Positions 1 to 9,600 of a stretch of 64,000 bases of DNA are shown piece by piece; within the stretch, counting starts at the first letter, position 1; every line of letters begins with the position of its first letter. The stretch covers positions 124,001 to 188,000 of the forward strand of contig JAVHXV010000003.1 in NCBI GenBank assembly GCA_031119475.1. Reading direction: 5' to 3'. This stretch comes from Pedobacter sp. Lineage in GTDB: Bacteria; Bacteroidota; Bacteroidia; Sphingobacteriales; Sphingobacteriaceae. Both the position numbers and the translations under genes were made by a program. The notes below the pieces were generated by a model. It saw nothing but the letters and a program-made list of their open reading frames with translations, ran no database searches and was not told the DNA's origin.

Positions 1-2383
1 TACGCTTACCGGTGCGCAACCAACAGGTGGAAGCAATGTTTATACTTTTAGTTGGGAAAGCAGCCCGACCGGAAACGCACCATGGACGACCATCAATGGA
101 CAGACCGCAAGAGACCTGACAATCGTTGTCAACAACACAATGTCCTATCGCCGGGTGGTCAATAGTGGCGCATGCTCAACCATCAGCAACGTCTTGACCA
201 TTACCGCCCTTCCACCTATTGCATCCAATAGCATTGCTACGGATCAGGTCATCTGCGCCGGAACAAATCCATTACCGATCGTAGGTTCGCAGCCAACAGG
301 CGGAGACGGAGCCAACTATACCTATGGTTGGGAAAGCAGTCCTGATGGCCTGACCAACTGGAGCTTTGTTCCAGGGGCAACAGGCAGGGACATCGCGCCG
401 ACCGGTCTTGCACAAACCACCTATTTTAGACGGCTGGTTAGCAGTGCCGCCTGTACAGGTGCCCAACAGAGCGTGAGCAATGTGGTAAAGATAACGGTCA
501 ATCCTAATGCCAGGGCTGAATTTACCTGGACCAATGATATTGGCTGCGTAAACTTTGTGATCGACCAGAATAATGTTAAGGCAGTTCCATATGCAGACCG
601 CAACGATGTCTATACCTGGTATGTAGATGGCGTGCAGATTGGGCAGGGCATCACCTTCCCCGGCTATACGATCTCTACCTATAACACAGAAATCGAGATT
701 AAACTGGTGGTAACGAGTAGCCTCAACTGTGATCCGAGCGAAATTTCACATCGTTTTAAAACCTATCCGAATATCGCTGCAGGATTTACGCAAGACCGGA
801 ATGCAGGTTGCGGACCGCTTGATGTGACCTTTACCAATACAACTGCCGCAGCAGCTACCAATGTATACGAATGGAGCATTGACGGTGTAGTGGTCAGCAA
901 TGCGCGGGACTTGGGGACAAGAACTTTTGCGCCAACCAACCAGGGCATTGATCGCACCTATAATATCTTATTGAGGGTAACTTCAGATTGTGGCGTAACC
1001 AGTGTTGCAAGCACTGTAGTCGTTAATTCTACGCCTATCCCTGCAATTTCTGCTGTTAAGGACAATGGCTGTTCAGATTTTCATGCCGAATTTATCAATA
1101 CAACGCCCGGCAAGGCTACCAACACCTACATCGTTGATTTTGGTGATGGATCTGCGCCTGTAGCCTACAATTGGGGCGATGCCATTACACACACGTACAC
1201 CACGACCACAGTTAGGGATTTCCCGGTAACCATAACGGCAACCAATAGCTGTGGATCGGTGACGAGCCAGCCCATCTATGTCCGTGTGTCGCCAAATGAC
1301 ATTGTCCCCATATTTTTTGCGCCACCAGCACAACAGACCGTTTGCGCGGGCACAGAAGTTACTTTCCAAAATAATTCGGCAGGAGCAAGCAGGTTTACCT
1401 ATGACTTTAAAGATGGGTCGCCAATCGTGGCCAGTCCTTCTGGCCTTCCCGAAACCATCCATCGTATATTTAACCAGCCTGGTACTTATGATGTGACCAT
1501 GACGGCCTATAATGATTGTGCTACGCCGAGGTCGGCCGTACAGCGCATTGTCGTGCTGGCCAGGCCACAGGCCATTTTTAGTGCCGATGTCAATACCGGA
1601 TGCACTGGTCTCGCCGTACAATTTACACAGGCCAGTACAGATGCCATCCGATATGATTGGAATTTTGGCGATGGTACCAACCCGTCAACAGAGGAAAACC
1701 CAGAGCACGTATTTAATGTGCCCCCGGGAACCTATACCGTAACGCTTACTGTTACCAACCAGTTGCAATGTAGCCATACCACTACACACACAATTACCAT
1801 TGTAGGACCGCCGACAGCCGATTTTGCTCCATCGCCTGCCGCCACCATCAGCATACCAGATTATACTTTCAGGTTTACCAATCTCAGCACAAATGGGGCA
1901 GAAACCTATAAATGGAGCTTTGGCGATGGTGATTTTTCAACCCAAAAAGACCCGGTCCATACCTATCCAGATACTGGCCAATTTAAGGTAGAGCTCATCG
2001 CCTTTAACAAATATGGCTGTTCAGACACCATTCCGATCACGGTACGTATTGTTGGCGTGCCAGGCTACACATTTGTACCAAATTCTTTCATCCCTGGAAG
2101 TACTAGTGTGCAGCTTCAAACGTTTAGAGCTGTGGGCTCGGGCATGAAGAGCTGGAAAATGACGATCCTGAATAAATGGGGACAGGTATTGTGGGAAACC
2201 ACCAAACTGGAAGATGGCAAGCCGGTAGAAGGTTGGGACGGCACATTTAAAGGTGTACCACAGCCCCAGGGCATCTATTTCTGGAAGATTGAGGTAGAAC
2301 TGATCAACGGGTCGGAATGGAAAGGAATGAGTATTGGAAATGCACCGCCACGGCGAACTGGACAGATATATTTAATAAGATGA
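1..2383 (+). CDS. PKD-repeat gliding-motility/T9SS cargo protein, 5' truncated
   Basis: The frame is open to the window edge (first full codon at base 2), so the N-terminus lies outside. The visible part is a chain of Ig/PKD-like modules with repeated FGDG-type motifs (VDFGDGS, YDFKDGS, WNFGDGT, WSFGDGD) and paired cysteines. It ends in a domain of about 90 residues with FVPNSF, ILNKWGQ, GWDG and GIYFWKI, which matches the gliding-motility-associated C-terminal (CHU_C, type B) sorting domain. Proteins of this type are exported across the outer membrane by the type IX secretion system and are displayed or released as adhesins. The stop overlaps the start of the PorP/SprF gene, so the two are translationally coupled. 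The specific ligand cannot be told from the sequence. Confidence 0.88.
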   Translation, partial: TLTGAQPTGGSNVYTFSWESSPTGNAPWTTINGQTARDLTIVVNNTMSYRRVVNSGACSTISNVLTITALPPIASNSIATDQVICAGTNPLPIVGSQPTGGDGANYTYGWESSPDGLTNWSFVPGATGRDIAPTGLAQTTYFRRLVSSAACTGAQQSVSNVVKITVNPNARAEFTWTNDIGCVNFVIDQNNVKAVPYADRNDVYTWYVDGVQIGQGITFPGYTISTYNTEIEIKLVVTSSLNCDPSEISHRFKTYPNIAAGFTQDRNAGCGPLDVTFTNTTAAAATNVYEWSIDGVVVSNARDLGTRTFAPTNQGIDRTYNILLRVTSDCGVTSVASTVVVNSTPIPAISAVKDNGCSDFHAEFINTTPGKATNTYIVDFGDGSAPVAYNWGDAITHTYTTTTVRDFPVTITATNSCGSVTSQPIYVRVSPNDIVPIFFAPPAQQTVCAGTEVTFQNNSAGASRFTYDFKDGSPIVASPSGLPETIHRIFNQPGTYDVTMTAYNDCATPRSAVQRIVVLARPQAIFSADVNTGCTGLAVQFTQASTDAIRYDWNFGDGTNPSTEENPEHVFNVPPGTYTVTLTVTNQLQCSHTTTHTITIVGPPTADFAPSPAATISIPDYTFRFTNLSTNGAETYKWSFGDGDFSTQKDPVHTYPDTGQFKVELIAFNKYGCSDTIPITVRIVGVPGYTFVPNSFIPGSTSVQLQTFRAVGSGMKSWKMTILNKWGQVLWETTKLEDGKPVEGWDGTFKGVPQPQGIYFWKIEVELINGSEWKGMSIGNAPPRRTGQIYLIR

Positions 2384-3411
2384 TGAAAAGGATGCGTGTT
2401 GGGATGTTGGGCCTTTACCTGAGCTGTTGCAGTTTATTTGCATCGGCACAGGACCATCTGTTTTCTCAATTTTTTAATGCCCCAATCTATCTAAACCCCT
2501 CCTTGACCGGACAATTTGATGGCGACCTGCGCCTCAACATGATCTACCGGAACCAGTGGTCGTCTTTAGGGGGCGACCTTTCCTATATCAATGCTTCCGT
2601 AGATGTGGCCGTACCCAAGCTTGCCGGCGGGGTTGGTCTTTCCTTTAACAGGAGCAGTGAGGGAACAGCCTATCTTACCAAGAACAACATTGCCGCCACT
2701 TATTCTTACAGTGTAGGAGATGATGATTTTCTGGCCTCATTTGGTTTACAGGCAGGTTTTACCAACCGCTCCATCGATTGGAGCAAACTGGTTTTCATTG
2801 ACCAGATCGACCGCCGTTTAGGCTACATTGAAGGCAGTGTGTCTGCCGCCCAGCTGCCAGAAATCTCCAACCGCTTTTTCTTCGATCCCGCAGCAGGCGT
2901 AAATTTTGTTTACCGCAATGCGATGCTTGGTGCAGCTGCCTACCACATCAATCGGCCAGATGAATCGTTCAGTGGCACCCAAGCCAAATTGCCCATGCGG
3001 ATAGCCATAAATGCCAGCTTTAAGATGCCATTGAGCTACAACTATAATTATTTGGAAGATGAAGGTGCCTTCCTCATCCCATCTGTGGTGTATTATAAAC
3101 AGGGCAATGTAAGTTCCATCAGCGCAGGTGCCCAATTTAAATACAAAGGCTTCAATACCGGACTGTGGTACCGTACCAATCAGGAAGGCGGCTCTGATGC
3201 CATTGTGTTCTCGTTGATATTTGACATCTTCCTCAAACGTAGCGACACGGAAAAGATCAGGCTCGGCGTGAGCCATGATGCCACCACCTCAAAGTTAAAT
3301 TATACAAATACCAGCGGTACAACAGAAGCCAGCGTAGGATACGAAAAATACTGGCCAAATAGCACGCGCACCAAGAAATACAATGGATTGAGGTGCTCTA
3401 ACTTCTTTTAG
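2383..3411 (+). CDS. PorP/SprF family type IX secretion outer-membrane protein
   Basis: A 342-residue outer-membrane protein with a signal peptide ending near SLFASAQ. It then carries the family hallmark DHLFSQFFNAPIYLNPSLTG and alternating beta-strands typical of the PorP/SprF barrel. Family members work with type IX secretion, and PorP/SprF copies encoded beside CHU_C cargos are thought to serve those cargos. The start was set at the ATG inside the ATGA overlap with the upstream stop, because the signal peptide begins there. An in-frame ATG three bases upstream is possible, and the longer ORF starting at 2317 would only add residues read from the upstream gene. The gene ends three bases from the convergent HEPN gene, leaving no room for a terminator. 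Confidence 0.9.
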   Translation: MKRMRVGMLGLYLSCCSLFASAQDHLFSQFFNAPIYLNPSLTGQFDGDLRLNMIYRNQWSSLGGDLSYINASVDVAVPKLAGGVGLSFNRSSEGTAYLTKNNIAATYSYSVGDDDFLASFGLQAGFTNRSIDWSKLVFIDQIDRRLGYIEGSVSAAQLPEISNRFFFDPAAGVNFVYRNAMLGAAAYHINRPDESFSGTQAKLPMRIAINASFKMPLSYNYNYLEDEGAFLIPSVVYYKQGNVSSISAGAQFKYKGFNTGLWYRTNQEGGSDAIVFSLIFDIFLKRSDTEKIRLGVSHDATTSKLNYTNTSGTTEASVGYEKYWPNSTRTKKYNGLRCSNFF

Positions 3412-3414
3412 CCA

Positions 3415-4284
3415 TTACCAGCTATTGCCCAGGTGCATGGCCGTTTTCTGCAATATCCCTATTCTTTCGTTCAGGAACAACACGGTTTCAGAATCGATAT
3501 CATAATCAAGCTGATACCTGGACTGTATATAGGCATCCTCCAACAGTTGGAGATAATACAGTTCTTCGGACTCGATCGCAGAAAAAATACCGATCATTTC
3601 CGGAGCAAAACGTTTGATGTGCTTTCTGAGCACCGCTGGGGAATGGCACTTTATATCTTTACCCCTTAACGTATTTAATAGGCAACGAAAGGTAAGTTCA
3701 CAGCTTTGGTGCAGCATGAACATGGTCGTGTCTAAAATATGTTGGTCTAGATAAAACTGCGCCCCGTTATAAAAATGAATGGCTTTTTGTATGCCCAGAT
3801 TAAACTGGAAGGCAGCCTGTTCTTTGGCCAACATCAGTTTTTCTAGAGCTACCGGTCGAAAAATTTCCTCGCTGTTCTTTCGATAGATCAGGTTTTCTGG
3901 AACACAGACCCGGTTGTAAAATACATGCCCATTACTCAGTTGCGCATTCAACAGGCCATAATTGTGGATCGTACAGGTCATTTCTTCCTGGCCCAATAAC
4001 GTCAGATCGATCACATTTTCAAATGCCGCATAGGCCGTCGTGCAGTTTCTTTCCAATACAACCATCAGATCGATGTTTCCAGTAGGTCTGCCCAAGTTAT
4101 AGATCATTCCTACTGGAATTGCATGTTTGAGCAAATTCACGATCCCTTCCATCGAAATCAGGGTACATTCTTCGAAAATAGGAACCCCATGAATCGCTTC
4201 AAGCTTCCCTGGCGTTGACGGATAGTCTTCAAAAAATGTAAGGCCTGAATTTTGGCCACCATATATTGGCATCTGTTGTTCCAT
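3415..4284 (-). CDS. Fused nucleotidyltransferase-like/HEPN domain protein
   Basis: A 289-residue soluble protein with two parts. Residues of about 50-110 include LGRPTGNIDLMVVL, which resembles a degenerate MNT nucleotidyltransferase core (a Gly, then the D-x-L of the metal site). The C-terminal half, about residues 150-285, is an alpha-helical HEPN-type domain with HQSCELTFR and R-G-K-D-I-K-C-H, fitting the R-x(4-6)-H signature. MNT and HEPN proteins usually form two-gene toxin-antitoxin pairs, whereas fused versions recur in Bacteroidota with unknown function. The gene lies 23 bp downstream of an unknown helical protein in one operon, which diverges from a CI-like regulator. Domain assignment is from motifs read by eye. 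RNase or AMP-transfer activity is only inferred. Confidence 0.65.
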   Translation of the reverse strand: MEQQMPIYGGQNSGLTFFEDYPSTPGKLEAIHGVPIFEECTLISMEGIVNLLKHAIPVGMIYNLGRPTGNIDLMVVLERNCTTAYAAFENVIDLTLLGQEEMTCTIHNYGLLNAQLSNGHVFYNRVCVPENLIYRKNSEEIFRPVALEKLMLAKEQAAFQFNLGIQKAIHFYNGAQFYLDQHILDTTMFMLHQSCELTFRCLLNTLRGKDIKCHSPAVLRKHIKRFAPEMIGIFSAIESEELYYLQLLEDAYIQSRYQLDYDIDSETVLFLNERIGILQKTAMHLGNSW

Positions 4285-4307
4285 TGGAATGATCGTGTGC
4301 TGTTAAA

Positions 4308-5165
4308 CTACATAAATTTTGGGTCAACATCCTTGCCCTGGATTTCGTCCAACAGGTCGGTCAACCAATAAAAGTCTGAAAGGGTATCCTCAAAATCAGT
4401 CGGCAGCCCGCCCATGTTGTAAAACAGGTAATCGATCAGCATTTTACGCAGCCCCCGGTTTAATCGCTGGGCAGGAACCACGCTAAGAAATTGCTGGAAG
4501 CCTGATAGTACGTTTGGTGCTATTTCTTCTGAATGCTGAACTTCATTGATAGGCTCCTTGTCTGGCTCAGCAGCAACATTTTTCATCCCTTCACTTTCAT
4601 TTTCGTTCCTGATAAAAATTAGCCAACAGCATTCGATCAATCTCCGCAGGTGCCTGTAAAAAAGAGCAGTCTCTTCTACATCCAACATTACATTCGGACT
4701 TAAGGCCGTATTTAACCAATTGTACAATAGGCGATGTGCATCTTGTAGCGCAAAGCTCTCGAAAAAATGCGCCAGTCCCGCAAGCGGGTCCAACAATTCT
4801 GTACGGCTAAGGTGTTTCACATAAAACTCATGCTGCAAGCATTCCCTGCTCAAAAAGGCATCCTGCGCTGTGGCCAAAGATTTGGCGAGCTGGTCATTCC
4901 GTTCACTTTTGGTAAGCAGCCATGCCGCATTCAACAGGTTACAGAGCAATTTGTGCTCGTGCAAGGGATGGTAAACAGTGCTCACTTCCAGGTAATCATA
5001 GCTTAGCAGCGCATTTTTCCATTGCTTGAGGCGCTTGAGGTGTCCCTGTAGATTGCGATCGCCAAAAAATGAGGCAAAGGTTGTCAATGGATCCTGAATC
5101 GGATCATAAATAAAATTATCACGACAGATCTGTCCTAATAATTCTGGATAGGGTACGTTAATCAT
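4308..5165 (-). CDS. Hypothetical alpha-helical protein
   Basis: I do not recognise this 285-residue protein. It is predicted mostly alpha-helical and cytoplasmic, with no signal peptide or membrane segment. There is an acidic, low-complexity linker at about residues 195-220 (ENESEGMKNVAAEPDKEPIN) between an N-terminal helical region and a C-terminal one containing LIDYLFYNMGGLP. It is the first gene of a two-gene operon with the MNT-like/HEPN protein and is read divergently from the CI-like regulator across a 135-bp spacer. The context suggests a functional partner of the HEPN protein, but nothing in the sequence shows its activity. Confidence 0.7.
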   Translation of the reverse strand: MINVPYPELLGQICRDNFIYDPIQDPLTTFASFFGDRNLQGHLKRLKQWKNALLSYDYLEVSTVYHPLHEHKLLCNLLNAAWLLTKSERNDQLAKSLATAQDAFLSRECLQHEFYVKHLSRTELLDPLAGLAHFFESFALQDAHRLLYNWLNTALSPNVMLDVEETALFYRHLRRLIECCWLIFIRNENESEGMKNVAAEPDKEPINEVQHSEEIAPNVLSGFQQFLSVVPAQRLNRGLRKMLIDYLFYNMGGLPTDFEDTLSDFYWLTDLLDEIQGKDVDPKFM

Positions 5166-5300
5166 AAATTAATAATTTAAGGTAAGTAGATGTGCATTTC
5201 TGGTATAATCTGGTCTAAAAATCAATTCGCCGTCCTACTTTATGGGCATCTGCCTTTTTTTAATTACATTAGAAATACAGAACAATGCTATACACAATAA

Positions 5301-5738
5301 ATGAGTAAATCAAAACAAAATATCCACAATATTCACAATAATGGAAGTATAATTAATAAATCCTTGATTTTGAATAGGATAAAATTTCATTATAACCTAA
5401 AAAATAATACCGATTTAGCCCGATTTTTGGGCATAGAGACCAATACGCTATCTAACTGGTACAAGAGAAATACGCTGAATTACGATTTAATATTCACAAA
5501 ATGTGAAGAATTGAATCCAAACTGGATCATCAATGGACATGGCAGGCCCAGCAAATCTTACCATAACCCAGAAGAAAATCCAGCTGCCTTTGCAGATGAG
5601 GCCCGCGAATACCTACGCTCCATTGACCAACAGGAAGAGGTCGAAAAGCTGACCAAGGTCATTGCGGCCCAAGACCAGACCATTGCCGCACAGGCCCAAA
5701 CCATCATGCTCATGGAAAAGCTGATCGGCCAAAAATAA
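5301..5738 (+). CDS. CI-repressor-like helix-turn-helix regulator
   Basis: A 145-residue protein whose N-terminal part (about residues 20-80) contains an HTH of the phage CI type: TDLARFLGIETNTLSNWYKR, followed by PNWIINGHG. The C-terminus (about residues 110-145) is a predicted coiled coil with repeated AQDQTIAAQAQTI heptads, likely for oligomerisation. It lacks the LexA/CI peptidase domain. The gene diverges from the helical-protein/HEPN operon, which makes that operon its probable target. The start ATG is preceded by an AT-rich leader without a clear Shine-Dalgarno sequence, normal for Bacteroidota. It could equally be a stand-alone regulator left from a prophage. Confidence 0.75.
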   Translation: MSKSKQNIHNIHNNGSIINKSLILNRIKFHYNLKNNTDLARFLGIETNTLSNWYKRNTLNYDLIFTKCEELNPNWIINGHGRPSKSYHNPEENPAAFADEAREYLRSIDQQEEVEKLTKVIAAQDQTIAAQAQTIMLMEKLIGQK

Positions 5739-5775
5739 CCATCTTTTCTGCGTCATAACTGCTGTATGGCTATGT

Positions 5776-5783
5776 TAGATTTG
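5776..5783 (+). promoter_or_regulatory. Candidate -7 promoter box for the serine dehydratase gene
   Basis: TAGATTTG matches the Bacteroidota TAnnTTTG element and lies 23 bp before the ATG. No clear TTTG element is visible at -33, so confidence is low. Confidence 0.35.
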
Positions 5784-5806
5784 AGGAAACAATCGTAAAT
5801 TTGAAT

Positions 5807-7234
5807 ATGCCAAATGAACAAATTTCTGTTTTTGATATCTTTAAGATAGGAATAGGTCCTTCAAGTTCACATACTTTGGGACCATGGCGTGCGGCACAGC
5901 AGTTTACAGCCGCCCTGCAACAACAGCAGCTCTTGGAGCAGGTTGTTCAGGTAAAGATCTTGCTCTATGGCTCACTGGCCAAGACTGGAAAAGGACATGG
6001 AACAGATATTGCCATTTTGCTGGGACTGGCTGGAGGCGATCCGGTTACGTTTAACGTGGATGCGATCGATAGTACGGTCGACCAGATTAAACAGAGCGGC
6101 AAACTCCTTTTGGCTGGAACCCACCAGCTTGATTTTTCCTACAACGACGACCTGATCTTCTTATTTACGGAAAGCCTGCCCTTCCACCCCAATGCCGTTA
6201 CCTTTCAGGCTTTTTTATCCTCAGAAAAGGCATTCTCTGCAACCTATTATTCCATAGGCGGTGGTTTTGTGGTAAAGGAAGGAGAAAATGGCAGCGAAAA
6301 AGAACAGGTAGATCTTCCCTTCCCGGTACAGAAAGCCAGTGAACTTTTGCACTGGTGCCTATCTACAGGGTTAAAAGTAAGCGAAGTTGTGATGGAAAAC
6401 GAGTCGGCATGGCGGCCAGAAGCGGTCACCAAAAAAGGGATCCTCCAACATTTTCACGTCATTAGGGATTGTATCTATCGTGGATGCCACACCAGCGGTT
6501 TTTTACCTGGCGGATTAAATGTTGCCCGCAGGGCAGCCAAACTCAATGAACGTTTAATTAAAGGGCAAGCGTATCAAGACTATGATTCCTGGGTAAGCAC
6601 CATCCGCAACGGCGGGAATGGATTTAACTACATTTTAGATTGGGTGAGCTGTTTTGCCCTCGCGGTCAATGAAGAAAATGCTGCATTTGGACGGGTTGTT
6701 ACGGCACCTACCAATGGAGCAGCAGGCGTTATCCCGGCGGTACTGCAGTATTTTATCGTTTTCTGCGACGGATATGACGAAAGCAAGATTATCCAGTTTA
6801 TCGCCTGTGCGTCAGAGATCGGCAGCATCTTTAAGAAAGGAGCAACCATCTCTGCAGCAATGGGAGGCTGTCAGGCCGAGATTGGCGTTTCTTCTGCCAT
6901 GGCCGCGGCAGCACTGACCGAAGTACTGGGGGGTTCACAGCGCCAAGTCCTTATGGCGGCAGAAATTGCCATGGAACATCATTTGGGACTTACCTGCGAT
7001 CCGATTGGCGGATTGGTACAGATCCCATGTATCGAGCGCAATACCATGGGCGCTATCAAGGCCATTACCGCAAGCCAACTTGCATTGCAGAGCAATCCAG
7101 ATAAGGCCAAGGTTAGCTTAGATGCAGTAGTGAACACGATGTGGGAAACCGCACTCGATATGAACTCAAAATATAAGGAAACTTCTGATGGCGGATTGGC
7201 CACAAACATCCCGCTCAGTTTGCCAGAATGCTAG
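5807..7234 (+). CDS. sdaA: L-serine ammonia-lyase (iron-sulfur, single chain)
   Basis: A 475-residue cytoplasmic enzyme that deaminates L-serine to pyruvate and ammonia. The alpha and beta regions are fused in one chain: the N-terminal beta part has [15 protein letters not shown], and the C-terminal part carries the cysteines that bind the [4Fe-4S] cluster ([22 protein letters not shown]) and the [13 protein letters not shown] segment. Length is close to the single-chain family. I chose the ATG at 5807 rather than the TTG two codons earlier. The gene converges with the AEC permease gene; whether the two are functionally linked is unknown. Confidence 0.93.
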   Translation: MPNEQISVFDIFKIGIGPSSSHTLGPWRAAQQFTAALQQQQLLEQVVQVKILLYGSLAKTGKGHGTDIAILLGLAGGDPVTFNVDAIDSTVDQIKQSGKLLLAGTHQLDFSYNDDLIFLFTESLPFHPNAVTFQAFLSSEKAFSATYYSIGGGFVVKEGENGSEKEQVDLPFPVQKASELLHWCLSTGLKVSEVVMENESAWRPEAVTKKGILQHFHVIRDCIYRGCHTSGFLPGGLNVARRAAKLNERLIKGQAYQDYDSWVSTIRNGGNGFNYILDWVSCFALAVNEENAAFGRVVTAPTNGAAGVIPAVLQYFIVFCDGYDESKIIQFIACASEIGSIFKKGATISAAMGGCQAEIGVSSAMAAAALTEVLGGSQRQVLMAAEIAMEHHLGLTCDPIGGLVQIPCIERNTMGAIKAITASQLALQSNPDKAKVSLDAVVNTMWETALDMNSKYKETSDGGLATNIPLSLPEC

Positions 7235-7285
7235 TTTCGGGACTTCGTAGCTCTTCCTGAAGCTACCAAATACACCATAAATACC

Positions 7286-8200
7286 TTAAAAAGCCCCGCT
7301 ATAGGTTAATACCAACCACCAGATTCCCGTGGTGATAAAAGACAGCGCAATGCCTACACCCACCACCAGATTGGAAAGTTTGGGGTTGAGGTTGTATTGG
7401 TCGGCGACGATCCCAGCGGTAACCAGTGTTGGCATGGCCGCTTCGAAAATAGCAATTTTGGGCACCATTCCCTTCAGCCCGAATAATATGGCTACGATCA
7501 TCACCAGCAAGGGAGCAATCATCAATTTATAGAGCAAGGCCATACTGATGTGTTTGATTTCGCTCGCCCATCCACCAAACTTGAGCTGCAGACCGACCGA
7601 AAATAAAGCCAATGGCCCAACAGTAGAAGCTATTTTATCGAAAAACACAGACAAAGGCGAGATATCTACAAAATGTGGCAAGATAAGGGCCAATATAAAT
7701 CCCCATATCGGTGGAAAGGTCACCACCTTTTTGAAGAGCAAAGTCGCATCCAGTTTCTGATCCTGTGAAGACTTGATGGCCACAAAGATACCAATGGTAG
7801 ATAAGATGGCGAATGTAATCTGGTCACAGATAATGGCAATGCCGATTTCCTGTTCGCTAAAATAGGCGATGATCAGCGCAAAACCCACAAATGAGGTATT
7901 GCTCAACAATGCCGTCAATTTTAGTCCGCCAAGCGTAGCCTTGCTCATTTTTTTGTCTGCCCTGCCATAGATAGTGATGTAGATCCATCCAAATGCCCAG
8001 ACCAATACCGGAGATAGCGCCAAGAAAAGGAGCTCTGGCTTAAATTGAAGATGTGGCAGGTATTTAAAGGAAATAGCGGGCAGGCCGAGATAAATGATCC
8101 ATGCGTTTATTCCTTTGTGTGCATCTTTGGGGAGGACACCTGATTTCCGAAAGCAGATGCCCGCAGTGATGCAGACCAGGATGAGCAAAAAATTGGACAT
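7286..8200 (-). CDS. AEC-family (auxin efflux carrier-like) permease
   Basis: A 304-residue integral membrane protein with about ten hydrophobic segments. The N-terminal half-repeat holds AGICFRKSGVLP and GINAWIIYLGLPA, and the C-terminal half-repeat holds EAAMPTLVTAGIVADQY, both typical of the membrane transport protein (AEC) family. Family members export or import organic anions, such as malate or auxin-like compounds, by secondary transport. The substrate cannot be read from the sequence. It is a single gene, convergent with the serine dehydratase gene, with a promoter-like box 13 bp before the start. Confidence 0.85.
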   Translation of the reverse strand: MSNFLLILVCITAGICFRKSGVLPKDAHKGINAWIIYLGLPAISFKYLPHLQFKPELLFLALSPVLVWAFGWIYITIYGRADKKMSKATLGGLKLTALLSNTSFVGFALIIAYFSEQEIGIAIICDQITFAILSTIGIFVAIKSSQDQKLDATLLFKKVVTFPPIWGFILALILPHFVDISPLSVFFDKIASTVGPLALFSVGLQLKFGGWASEIKHISMALLYKLMIAPLLVMIVAILFGLKGMVPKIAIFEAAMPTLVTAGIVADQYNLNPKLSNLVVGVGIALSFITTGIWWLVLTYSGAF

Positions 8201-8213
8201 TGTATTTTTTTGT

Positions 8214-8221
8214 CAAATATA
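8214..8221 (-). promoter_or_regulatory. Candidate -7 box for the AEC permease gene
   Basis: On the minus strand this reads TATATTTG, a match to TAnnTTTG, 13 bp before the start codon. A -33 element at normal spacing is not evident. Confidence 0.35.
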
Positions 8222-8231
8222 GCAATCTGTT

Positions 8232-9578
8232 TCAAATCTGCTGCCTGGCCTTAATGGCCAGGTAATTGTTGACCACATCGATCGTTAAATGCTGTGGCTG
8301 TGTAAGCAGGCTTAAAATCCCATGCTTGGTCAGTTCCCTCACCATCAATTCTTTTTCAAAGGCAAATTTTTCTGCAATGGTTTTCACGTAAATGCCTTCC
8401 ACATCTTTTGCTGGAACTTCGCTCAGGCTTTTCAACGTAATGTTTTCGAAAAACACAACAAGGAGTAAATGATACTTGGCAATGCGTTTGAGGAAAGGCA
8501 ATTGTCTTTCCAGTGCGCTCATGCTTTCAAAATTGGTAAAGAAAACGATCAGGCTGCGTTGCTTAGCTGTTGTCCTCAATGCAACAAACAGCGACTCCAT
8601 ATCGGCTTCAAGGTAACGGGTTTTTTCTTTGTAGAGCACTTCCATGATCTTGTTCAGTTGTGTCGCCCGTCGATCGGCCGGCACAATGCTGCCAATCCTT
8701 TCTGCCATGGTTATCAAACCCGCCTTGTCCTGCTTCACCAAGGCCACGCTGCTTAGGATCAAGCTTGCATTGATGGCATAATCCAACAGGCTCAACCCTT
8801 CGAACGGCATTTTCATGGCACGCGATTTATCGATCACACAATACACGTGCTGTGCTTTTTCGTCGGTGTACGAATTGACCATCAGATCGCCCTTGCGCGC
8901 CGTTGCCTTCCAGTTGATGGTCCGATAATCGTCGCCACGCACATAATTTTTAACCTGGTCAAACTCCATGTTGTGGCCCAGTCTCCGGATTTTTTTAATG
9001 CCGATTTCTGTAAGCCGGTTAGAAATGGCCATCAGCTCATATTGCCGTAGTTTTAAAAAGGATGGATAGACGGGAACAACACGATCACCAGCAATATTGA
9101 ACCTTCGGCTCACCAACTTTAACGGAGACGACACAAAAAGCCGCACCAGTCCAAAATCATATTCCCCACGTTTGGTTGGCCGCAGCAGATAACTGATTAC
9201 TTTCTGTTCCCTTACACCGAGGCTTGACCTGAACCAAAGATTGCGCTTCTGGAACTGAAAAGGAATTTCATCAATGATGCCTACGCTCACCGGAAAGGCA
9301 TAAAAATTTTCCAGATAGATCTTGAGCTCATTATCGTCGCCATTGCTCAGGCGATCGGGCATTTCCCTCCTTAAAAAAACTCCTTTTTTTGTTCTGTACA
9401 GCAATAAAATATCTATTCCGACTAGCAATGCCAAGGTGCCAAAGGCCAGATAGGGCAGATCGCCCAAAATGGGAATGAAAAAAGAAAATAAAAATAAGCA
9501 CACGCATCCGCCAAGGGCGATAAACAATCGGCTGCCCAGGAAGAGGTCGGTATAATATTTTCTAAAGATTTTTTTCAT
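8232..9578 (-). CDS. DUF58 domain-containing protein
   Basis: A 448-residue membrane-anchored protein. Two hydrophobic segments near the N-terminus (about residues 15-60) are followed by a beta-rich region. The DUF58 signature sits in the middle (YVRGDDYRTINWKATARKGD), followed by a von Willebrand A-like fold containing VYCVIDKSRAM, a MIDAS-like D-x-S. DUF58 proteins are almost always encoded next to MoxR ATPases and are thought to be MoxR clients in metal-dependent assembly or maturation. It is the last gene of the minus-strand membrane module, 22 bp after the MoxR gene. No catalytic role is established. Confidence 0.9.
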   Translation of the reverse strand: MKKIFRKYYTDLFLGSRLFIALGGCVCLFLFSFFIPILGDLPYLAFGTLALLVGIDILLLYRTKKGVFLRREMPDRLSNGDDNELKIYLENFYAFPVSVGIIDEIPFQFQKRNLWFRSSLGVREQKVISYLLRPTKRGEYDFGLVRLFVSSPLKLVSRRFNIAGDRVVPVYPSFLKLRQYELMAISNRLTEIGIKKIRRLGHNMEFDQVKNYVRGDDYRTINWKATARKGDLMVNSYTDEKAQHVYCVIDKSRAMKMPFEGLSLLDYAINASLILSSVALVKQDKAGLITMAERIGSIVPADRRATQLNKIMEVLYKEKTRYLEADMESLFVALRTTAKQRSLIVFFTNFESMSALERQLPFLKRIAKYHLLLVVFFENITLKSLSEVPAKDVEGIYVKTIAEKFAFEKELMVRELTKHGILSLLTQPQHLTIDVVNNYLAIKARQQI

Positions 9579-9600
9579 GGATGTTCAGCTCTCCATCGGC

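Noticed and set aside
1073..1621. 182-codon minus-strand ORF inside the PKD cargo gene
   Set aside because: It lies wholly opposite the clear PKD/CHU_C frame, has no family motif and is explained as a shadow of low-stop codon usage.
5801..5806. TTG start for the serine dehydratase gene
   Set aside because: An ATG follows two codons later and fits the family N-terminus as well.
7235..7285. GTAGCT...AGCTAC stem between sdaA and the AEC gene as a terminator
   Set aside because: The stem is only six base pairs and no T-run follows on either strand.
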